Under the pieces are notes generated by a model, which had not been told where the DNA came from, ran no database searches, and worked only from the letters and a program-made list of their open reading frames with translations. From NCBI GenBank assembly GCA_905221605.1, contig CAJNDS010002383.1:171501-185590 (forward strand): a stretch of DNA of 14,090 bases, written 5' to 3'. The translations under genes and the position numbers were made by a program. Positions 8,563 through 14,090 of this stretch are shown here, in pieces. Each line of letters begins with the position of its first letter. Within the stretch, counting starts at the first letter, position 1. The stretch is from Symbiodinium natans (lineage: Eukaryota > Sar > Dinophyceae > Suessiales > Symbiodiniaceae).

Positions 8563-8892
8563 CATCTCAAACTCGCATCAGCAGACCATAGGAGATGGAA
8601 ATAAGTAAGCGAGCTAAAAGCGTTGTATCTTTAATGACCTGCAGCCGGTCTCAGCCACAACAAATCCCGGCAGCTAAGCTGTTACACAGGCAGAATGGAG
8701 GGGAAAAGAGCGACTTGCGAGCTGTTTCGGCCATTGTCGGTAAGAACCTGTTCTTTTAAGACATGGGCTCTGCATGATGACTTTTTTAATGACTACAAAA
8801 ACAACATTTTGTAACTTATAAACCAACTCATCAGTTGGCTACCTAACTTAGCAAGTGCTCTAAATTACATATAAGTACTTTAACTTTTTTGC

Positions 8893-8912
8893 AACTAAGG
8901 GGCCTCACAGTG
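8893..8912 (-). repeat. Right terminal inverted repeat
   Basis: A 20-bp repeat ending CAGTG and immediately followed by TA at 8913-8914. It pairs with 7792-7811. Confidence 0.8.
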
Positions 8913-9070
8913 TAGCTGGGCATACCCACTCTACCAAGACTGGAAATGGCGCGGCAAAACAGCCGAATCGTCTTGTCTTGCGTCGCGCGTCGCCATACAA
9001 CAAGATCAATCCACTTTTCTTGACTAGAAACCTAGGCAGTGCTTGTCTTTGTAACCAAGCACAGCCTTCG

Positions 9071-9094
9071 CCTTACCCTTACCCTTACCCTTAT
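9071..9094. repeat. Short CCCTTA hexamer array
   Basis: Four units of a hexamer reading TAAGGG on the minus strand, followed by ATTAAG. The unit differs from the heptamer arrays elsewhere in the window, so it is either a separate simple repeat or a deletion variant. Confidence 0.8.
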
Positions 9095-10152
9095 TAAGCG
9101 TACGCAACGCAAGACCACGTTTGGGAGAAAACCCTGTACAGGCTATTCCTTCACCAACATAAAGGCTGCGCCTGGTGTATGATCATGTCATGCTACAAAG
9201 ACAAGCTGAACCGAGGAACTTCCATCCAAGAAAAGTGGATGGAGCTTGATGCGTTCTGACACAAGACCCGTCGAATCTGCTTTTCCTCCTCGGAGCTTCT
9301 AGTCTTAGAAGAATGGGCATGCCCAGCAAATGCACACTTTGGGGCAGGGTGGGGATGCTGGAAGTGGTTATTGTGAAGTCAGTTTGGAGAAGATATCTGG
9401 AAGACGTGTTTCGGCAGTGTCGCTTGGAGCGACCAACTACCGCTAATCATCAGTATTGGGGCCCATGCGCATCGAGCGTTTCAGAATCGACATGGCCACA
9501 CCTCATCCCATAAACGTACTGGGACTCCAGTATCGCTCATGCTTAAATGCTTAGCTCCCTTGAACTTCCAACTGCTGAACCCGCCATCTACCAACCCCCC
9601 TGCCGTCCAGGCCTGTCCGTCGGCAACGGCCGACACTGGAAATCCAGGATCAATCCGCCTCTCGAGAAAAGGGCTGCTTCGGGGTTTGGAACGGCTTTCT
9701 CAGAATACTCTGCCAGTCAAACCACACAGATTGCAACGAAGAGCATTCCAAGCGTTCCTGCTCTTGCTCCAGTCACATGGAAAGCAGGGGCATATACTGC
9801 AAACAACTGTCTACGTCTTGGCGAGGCCAAAATATACTCAGAAAACCTATGCTGAAGACGAAGCAAACTAAGCCATCTACTTCAGCTCACAGTTTTGCGC
9901 TGGACAGTCTGAACTACAGATGAACCTAATCTTCTCGCGCTTGCCGTGCTCGCACGGCTTTCAATTGCGCAGCTGTATGGACACTCTTAAGTAGCTGAGA
10001 CGCAGTGAGTGTCAGCAAGAAAACATTGCCCACGCATACATGCCAGACCCCAAACCTAAAAGCTTTGTCCCTGAAAACTGCCCTGGAAATCCCGAGATAT
10101 TGAAGCATGCGCAACAAGCGGACACGAATTTTACAAGTAGCCAGCATTATCA

Positions 10153-10170
10153 CTCTCTCTCTCTCTCTCT
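10153..10170 (+). repeat. (CT)9 microsatellite
   Basis: Nine CT dinucleotides, preceded by CA and followed by GCC. Confidence 0.9.
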
Positions 10171-10419
10171 GCCGCGCCATCCCCGAGGGTCTTGCTTCGC
10201 AAGGGCACGAACATTATCACTGCGTGCGACATTTTCAGGCTAAAGGGAAGAATAGAATCCGAGAAGGACAAATCCTGTGGCACACGTTCGGGAACGGGAA
10301 CTGTTGGTCAATCTGCTTACGCCCAGAAAAGCCGTGGGTGCTTAACTTTTGCCACATGTGACCCATGGCTGGCTCTGTAAACTTGGAACTGTGGCAAGGC
10401 TCGCCAGGAAAACCATGTA

Positions 10420-10432
10420 TTAGGGTTTAGGG
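10420..10432 (+). repeat. Two telomeric units beside a pyrimidine tract
   Basis: TTAGGGTTTAGGG followed directly by a T8 run at 10433-10440 and CCCTCCTGCACAG ending at 10453. The pyrimidine tract plus CAG has the form of a eukaryotic 3' splice acceptor, but no exon start is confirmed. Confidence 0.7.
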
Positions 10433-10487
10433 TTTTTTTTCCCTCCTGCACAGCTGGGGCGAATCCGCGTCGCAGGGCTGCTTCTGA

Positions 10488-11150
10488 GTACAAGTCGGCG
10501 AATCAGATCATTCCCCTGGAACGACTGCCTCTGCTCCCTTAAACACAAAGAACCAAGTCAAGCTACACACCCCCAACCCAAGACAGTCGACCAGGTTCCA
10601 TGTCCCTTCATGTCTCCCTGACCATCTGTGTACAGGTCAGCGGACATGTCTCACGGAATGGAAGCCGCGTGACCAGGTTGTTTGTTGTTTGTTGTATTCA
10701 AAACAAGAGATGGCAAGGGCTAAACGGGGGGTTTCCCGGACCTGGCCAATCAGATTCCACACCACACTGTGCTGTGCTGTGCCCGGTCTTCACATCACTA
10801 GTTGGAGTGACGTGCACCCGGCAGAAAAATTCCTCACCACCAAAGCGAAGGACATGGACAGTTGCCACGCTTTCGTCTGTCTGCTTGAGTCAGTCATCTG
10901 CCGGCTCAGGGAGCAGTATCAGGCTACCAACCAGCCACCCAAGCCTAACGAAACCGTACCCTCGCCTGACACCCCTGCCGAGCCGACTGCAATTAGCGTG
11001 AATGCCTCAGGCCACCAGTCTAAGCCCCGTGCTCAACCCCTAAAAAACAAGCCGGTTGCTACAAGCCATTCACGCCTGTCGAGCTGCTACCAGTGCCTAC
11101 CGGACTCACCAATCGTGCTACTTTACCAGAGAAACAAAGAGAAAGCCTAA
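10488..11150 (+). CDS. Longest open frame traced, possible exon, unrecognised
   Basis: The frame is open from the TGA at 10485-10487 to the TAA at 11148-11150, 220 codons plus the stop. The first ATG inside it is at 10710 (context gagATGG, favourable), giving 146 residues. A second ATG is at 10854. The upstream half has no ATG, which would fit an exon entered by splicing; the acceptor-like tract ending at 10453 lies in a suitable place, although the stop at 10485 would block direct in-frame entry. The downstream part is rich in P, T, S and K (for example QPPKPNETVPSPDTPAEP), resembling a disordered linker. A single hydrophobic patch (CHAFVCLLESVICRL) follows residue M56 of the shorter track. 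No domain is recognised. An open run of this length is expected about once by chance in a window this size. Confidence 0.22.
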   Translation, partial: VQVGESDHSPGTTASAPLNTKNQVKLHTPNPRQSTRFHVPSCLPDHLCTGQRTCLTEWKPRDQVVCCLLYSKQEMARAKRGVSRTWPIRFHTTLCCAVPGLHITSWSDVHPAEKFLTTKAKDMDSCHAFVCLLESVICRLREQYQATNQPPKPNETVPSPDTPAEPTAISVNASGHQSKPRAQPLKNKPVATSHSRLSSCYQCLPDSPIVLLYQRNKEKA

Positions 11151-11262
11151 CCCGGTTGACCCAAAAACGCAAGGTTCCAGCACGTCTGGCCACAAATTCC
11201 TAATTCGGGAAGGAGTGATGAATTCAGGGTGGAAGTACGAATTAAGAGACGAGGCTTGGGAG

Positions 11263-11336
11263 AACGATCTCCAGGCTCAAAGCTGCAAATTACGAATTAA
11301 ACGATCTCCAGGCTCAAAGCTGCAAATTACGAATTA
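11263..11336 (+). repeat. Perfect 37-bp tandem duplication
   Basis: Two identical 37-bp copies, 11263-11299 and 11300-11336, each starting AACGATCTCCAGG and ending TACGAATTA. Partial relatives flank them: TACGAATTAAG near 11237 and GGCTCAAAG..CGAATTAAG near 11351-11371. The flanking fragments suggest that a longer, older tandem array preceded the recent duplication. Confidence 0.95.
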
Positions 11337-11386
11337 TCGGCGTATGCAGGGGCTCAAAGTCTCGAATTAAGAAATGCATGCTTGTC

Positions 11387-11412
11387 AGGGTTTAGGGTTT
11401 AGGGTTTAGGGT
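11387..11412 (+). repeat. Interstitial telomeric tract, 3.5 x TTTAGGG
   Basis: AGGG followed by three perfect TTTAGGG units in the G-rich orientation. Its left side is 50 bp from the 37-bp tandem duplication. Confidence 0.9.
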
Positions 11413-11952
11413 GAGCCTCGTGTGCCCACGTGCATGAAACACCCCCCAAGCTACAGGCAAGTGTGCCAACTCCCCTCTCTGCGTGGCCTCTTTGTGCCAG
11501 AGTCATCGTCCTGCAAGCGAAGGTGCGAGATTCAGAGGATAAGTGGATGATCTTCAGGAGGCACTGGAAAATTTGAACATCTCTAAGGCACTGTAACACC
11601 CCCAACAAGTCGGCTAAAGTTCTGCCACACGAGTCTCAAGTATGCCTAAGTGCCTAGGTATGCAAACTCTTTATTGTTGGAGACCCTGCGTCAGAAAGGA
11701 AAAGAGCTATCCGAAACACTGGACTCCCGACTGATCCAAGTCTCTGCATGGAGACTAGAGGACTCAAAATGACTCCTGGATCGTTGCAGGGCCCACACCG
11801 TCTCTTCCTAGACCTCCTGAAGCCTGAAAATTCTATGCTAGACTCGCAACCCGGTCAACGAGATGCCGTACAGCTTCACGCACTTGTCTGCTGTGTCATG
11901 CAGCTAGTCGCTCAACAGTGCGAAACCCTCTTGCTGAGGACTGAAGAGGGGC
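11413..11952. other. Anonymous DNA, no supported gene
   Basis: Only short frames (69 to 79 codons) are present, with no recognisable motif. No repeat or inverted structure was seen until the AAT-rich tract at 11953. Confidence 0.5.
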
Positions 11953-11992
11953 AAATAATAATAACAATAATAATCATCATAGTATAATAATA
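11953..11992 (+). repeat. AAT-rich trinucleotide tract
   Basis: An imperfect run of AAT, AAC, ATC and ATA triplets. It produces the isoleucine string at the end of a short plus-strand frame, which is an artefact of the repeat. Confidence 0.85.
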
Positions 11993-12590
11993 GCGATAAA
12001 ATTCCACGACCACATCGTCCCGCCTGGAACTCGCAGAAGTCCACACCCTCGTGTGGTGCTGGGCGGGCACGGCGCTTGCCCCACCAGTAGTTCAGGGAGC
12101 CGAATTCAGCTCCGCCCTTGAGTGTTTGAGTGTTTGAGTGTGGACAACTTTCAGGCGTTGGTTCTCAGACTCAGGTTTCGACCGACTTCAGTGATGCAAG
12201 CTACTCTGGGTTTGGCTGGCCTAGGCGGCAACATCTACACCTCGAGCTCTGTATAAGCTTCTCTCTACAGCGCTGAAGGCTCGAGCGAGCCCCCCCATGA
12301 CGTGTCTTTGAACTTCGTGGAGCCTTGCTGAATGGGCTTAGTTCCCAAGATCCATGCGACACCCGACATGCAACTAAGTGGCTTCAGCGATGAAGCCTCG
12401 GATGGAGGGGGGGCAGTGCGCATTGCATCAAGCTCCTCAGTGGTGCTTGAAAACGACTGGGCACAATGTTGCCGTGCAGCCAAGCAAGCGCCATCTCCCT
12501 ACGCCAGCGCGTGCCTAAACCCAAAGCCCTGAGACCCTGACATGCTCGATAGCTAAGACGGGCCCCAAGACCCATGGACAAGCCGCAGCA
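11993..12590. other. Anonymous DNA with an octamer repeat
   Basis: No supported gene. TTGAGTGT is repeated three times at 12118-12141. GGCAACATCTACAC at 12227-12240 also occurs at 2313-2326, with further partial matches just downstream, a trace of a dispersed repeat. Confidence 0.5.
12118..12141 (+). repeat. Three perfect copies of an 8-bp unit
   Basis: TTGAGTGT three times without interruption. Confidence 0.95.
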
Positions 12591-12595
12591 TCCAC

Positions 12596-12696
12596 TTAAC
12601 TACTAATTGCTTACACATGTTCTACCTTATTAAGGGTAATATAGGCTTTCTTTTTTTTTTTTTGGGGGGGGGGTTCTTAAGCAAATAGTAGTTAAT
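12596..12696. mobile_element. MITE-like element with 18-bp inverted repeats and a T13G10 core
   Basis: TTAACTACTAATTGCTTA (12596-12613) and TAAGCAAATAGTAGTTAA (12678-12695) are inverted repeats matching at 17 of 18 positions, far beyond chance at this spacing. TCCAC at 12591-12595 recurs at 12697-12701 (TCCACTT if two more bases are counted), consistent with a target-site duplication. The interior is AT-rich, includes a TACCTTATTAAGGGTA partial palindrome, and carries T13 (12651-12663) followed directly by G10 (12664-12673). Nothing is coding. It could instead be a simple fold-back hairpin, but the flanking direct repeat favours transposition. Confidence 0.65.
12651..12673 (+). repeat. T13G10 tract
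   Basis: Thirteen T followed immediately by ten G, inside the small inverted-repeat element. Lengths of such runs are unreliable in assemblies. Confidence 0.9.
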
Positions 12697-12819
12697 TCCA
12701 CTTCGAAGGCCAAAACTGCAGCCAGGCAGCGGCCGCCTGCCCTGGCCTGTGCGCTTCGAGCGCAACTGGTAAGGTTTTCTTTGGAGGGCGCAAGGGGCGC
12801 TTTGCTGTGGCTTGCATGA

Positions 12820-12900
12820 TAGGGTTTCGGGTTTCGGGTTTCGGGTTTCGGGTTTCGGGTTTCGGGTTTCGGGTTTCGGGTTTAGGGTTTAGGGTTTAGG
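12820..12900 (+). repeat. Telomere-variant array: eight TTTCGGG then three TTTAGGG
   Basis: Starting with TAGGG, there are eight uninterrupted TTTCGGG units (12825-12880) followed by two complete TTTAGGG units and one lacking its last base. The variant differs from the telomere unit by one base, A to C. Segregation of variant and canonical units into blocks points to local amplification of one mutated unit. Confidence 0.95.
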
Positions 12901-13084
12901 AGTTCTTGGGAGCGTCACAGTACGGGGGGAGGGGGTACGATGTTTTGGGGCTCAGAGGGTCTTGACCAGTCGCTGCTCCCAAAGTTGCAAGTACAATTCC
13001 GAGAACCTTTCACTAGAGAGCCACGTGCTTCGAAAGATCTTCGAGAGGCTTAGCAGAACATCCCCACCCTCTCTTGGTAGAGAT

Positions 13085-13214
13085 ACTCTGGGGTTGGGCA
13101 CTCCAGGGACACTCGGCTGGGGTTGGGCACTCCCACTTTGGGGTTGGGCACTCCAGGCAGACTCTGAGGTAGACTCTGGCTGGGCACTTCGGGGACACTC
13201 GCACTGGGCACGCC
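13085..13214. repeat. 26-bp-type minisatellite, cluster A (degenerate)
   Basis: About five units built on TTGGGCACTCCAGGGACACT, with unequal spacing (29, 21 and about 37 bp) and shortened units at the right end. Frames on both strands stay open across it (plus LGTPGTL, minus SLECPTPE) because the unit lacks stops, so the frames are not evidence of a gene. Confidence 0.85.
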
Positions 13215-13372
13215 AAACCCTCGAGAACAGCGCCCACCCAGCACAGACACCTCAATAGAGAGGGTTTAGGATGACGTGCAGGGCCACTCACCATCCTCGC
13301 TTAAGGCGGAGACCAAGGAAAACCTGCGGGACTGCACACAGGCTAGCAAGCACGTAGATTGGTGCATGGTTG

Positions 13373-13449
13373 GACTCTGGGGTTGGGCACTCCAGGGACA
13401 CTCTAGAGTTGGGCACTCCAGGGACACTTCGGGGTTGGGCACTCCAGGG
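13373..13449. repeat. 26-bp minisatellite, cluster B
   Basis: Two complete units with an exact 26-bp period and a partial third, using the same unit as cluster A. About 160 bp of non-repeat DNA separates the clusters. Confidence 0.9.
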
Positions 13450-13453
13450 GTGC

Positions 13454-13503
13454 GCGAGGAGTAGACCGGGCGAGGAGAAGAGTTCCCGGCGAGGAGAAGA
13501 GTT
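13454..13503 (+). repeat. GCGAGGAGAAGAGTT direct repeats
   Basis: Perfect 15-bp copies at 13470-13484 and 13489-13503, with a shorter diverged copy (GCGAGGAGTAGA) at 13454-13465. They follow minisatellite cluster B directly. Confidence 0.85.
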
Positions 13504-14090
13504 GAGTTTAAAATCTAACAACCCTACACCGAGGGTGGGGAATAACGATAAACATCAACAACAAGACCAACAACAAATGCGCTCCCACGATCCTTGAACA
13601 ACTGCTTCGCACATTAGCCAGCCACCAAGCGGATTTGGTGAGCCATAATATGCACGGCGCAGCTGTTCAAGGCCTCACAGACACCGGCACGCGCTGAGTG
13701 CACAAGGGAACTCCGGACCACAGGCAACCCAGGGGTATAGCACAGCCTTGTGCGCAAAAGGATGTACCAGCACATGCAACGACATCTTCCAGATCTCGGG
13801 CACACAGCCGTAAAGTTCCTAAAGTGAACGCATACTTGCATCACAGAACAGGGGGCCGAAGGATGTCGTACAGCCGCGATACATACTTCTCCCGCCAGGC
13901 ACACAGGCACATGCCAGTGTACGGCGACGTTCCAGTTAGAGCTTGTGCAGTCTGCTCTTCGAACCATAACACCTAACCTAACACACCAACAAACAAAAAA
14001 CAAATACTAACAAGGGTGGGGAACACAAGCAAACAAGACGAACCCAATGTAAACACACGGCTTTGTAGAAGTGCTCCCGTCGCAAAACCG
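13504..14090. other. Anonymous A/C-rich DNA with a weak repeated segment
   Basis: No supported gene. Two A/C-rich segments share an AGGGTGGGGAA core (near 13532-13542 and 14013-14023), preceded by CTAACAA and followed by CAA-rich sequence and then a GCTCCC word, in the same order. The match is loose. A 129-codon minus-strand frame at 13614-14003 is opposed by a plus-strand frame and has no recognisable motif. Confidence 0.45.

Larger units (their letters stand above)
7792..8912. mobile_element. Non-autonomous Tc1/mariner-like element, 1121 bp
   Basis: The left end CAGTGTGGGGCCCCTCAGTT (7792-7811) and right end AACTAAGGGGCCTCACAGTG (8893-8912) are inverted repeats matching at 17 of 20 positions. 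Both are bordered by TA (7790-7791 and 8913-8914), and the flanking CTA/TAG also pairs. A CAGTG start and TA duplication are characteristic of the IS630-Tc1-mariner superfamily. AT-rich zones lie inside each end (about 7812-8060 and 8785-8890) and carry AACTTATAAGTT (7863-7874), TTATAAGT (8007-8014), and GTAACTTATA twice (8037-8046 and 8811-8820). These may be transposase-binding sites, by analogy with subterminal repeats in such elements. No DDE/DDD transposase frame exists inside, so movement would depend on an enzyme made elsewhere. A second end of the family is at 436-456. Confidence 0.8.
8915..10419. other. Anonymous DNA with short simple repeats
   Basis: No supported gene. It contains a CCCTTA hexamer array (9071-9094), a (CT)9 microsatellite (10153-10170), and CATTATCACT twice (10145-10154 and 10213-10222). 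The longest frames, about 100 to 110 codons between 9539 and 9871 on the plus strand, overlap one another in two phases without recognisable motifs. Confidence 0.5.

Noticed and set aside
8239-8604. A plus-strand frame of 121 codons (MATRAAL...) with HIRDTSG repeats
   Set aside because: Most of it is the 11-bp minisatellite, which is stop-free in all phases and also open on the minus strand; the unique first 35 residues have no recognisable motif.
13013-13521. Frames on both strands rich in LGTPGT or ECPTPE
   Set aside because: They follow the 26-bp minisatellite and its stop-free unit, not a protein gene.
13950-13970. tRNA B-box-like string (CTCTTCGAACC)
   Set aside because: No matching A-box, anticodon stem or acceptor stem could be built around it.

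Overview
This window looks like intergenic or repeat-rich nuclear DNA from a eukaryote, most likely an alga or protist with plant-type (TTTAGGG) telomeres. Six tracts of TTTAGGG/CCCTAAA or close variants lie inside the window, in both orientations. There are no densely packed long reading frames, operon-like spacing or ribosome-binding sites. No tRNA, rRNA, CRISPR array or recognisable protein domain was found by eye on either strand. TTTAGGG-type telomeres occur in land plants, many green algae, dinoflagellates and chromerids, so the repeat does not fix the lineage.

The clearest structure is a transposon-like element at 7792-8912 (1121 bp). It has 20-bp terminal inverted repeats that start CAGTG, is flanked on both sides by the dinucleotide TA, and has AT-rich subterminal zones carrying repeated ACTTATAA/TTATAAGT motifs. 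These are the hallmarks of a Tc1/mariner-type (IS630-Tc1-mariner) element, but no transposase is visible, so it appears non-autonomous. Its core holds an 11-bp GGACACA-type minisatellite. An isolated end of the same family lies at 436-456, so the family has at least two members here. Two much smaller MITE-like elements lie at 12596-12696 (near-perfect 18-bp inverted repeats around a T13G10 tract) and 1272-1377 (weaker).

Layout: 1-456, anonymous DNA ending in the isolated element end; 457-1271, anonymous DNA with a 30-bp-period duplication and a clean CCCTAAA array; 1272-1377, small inverted-repeat element; 1383-4097, anonymous DNA with a degenerate telomeric tract and a C14 run; 4098-4512, a diverged duplication; 4513-6462, anonymous DNA with a G21 run and a G-poor strand segment; 6463-6602, a 20-unit mixed CCCTAAA/CCCTAGA array; 6603-7791, anonymous DNA ending in a possible minus-strand exon broken by the transposon; 7792-8912, the transposon; 8913-10419, anonymous; 10420-11150, a telomeric tract, a splice-acceptor-like tract and the longest open frame traced (220 codons, unrecognised); 11151-12819, anonymous DNA with short tandem repeats and the second small element; 12820-12900, a TTTCGGG/TTTAGGG array; 13085-13503, a 26-bp minisatellite in two clusters; 13504-14090, anonymous A/C-rich DNA.

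No set of genes working together can be supported. The two coding calls are weak candidates based only on open frame and codon appearance. All other open frames are best explained by chance or by stop-free tandem repeats.
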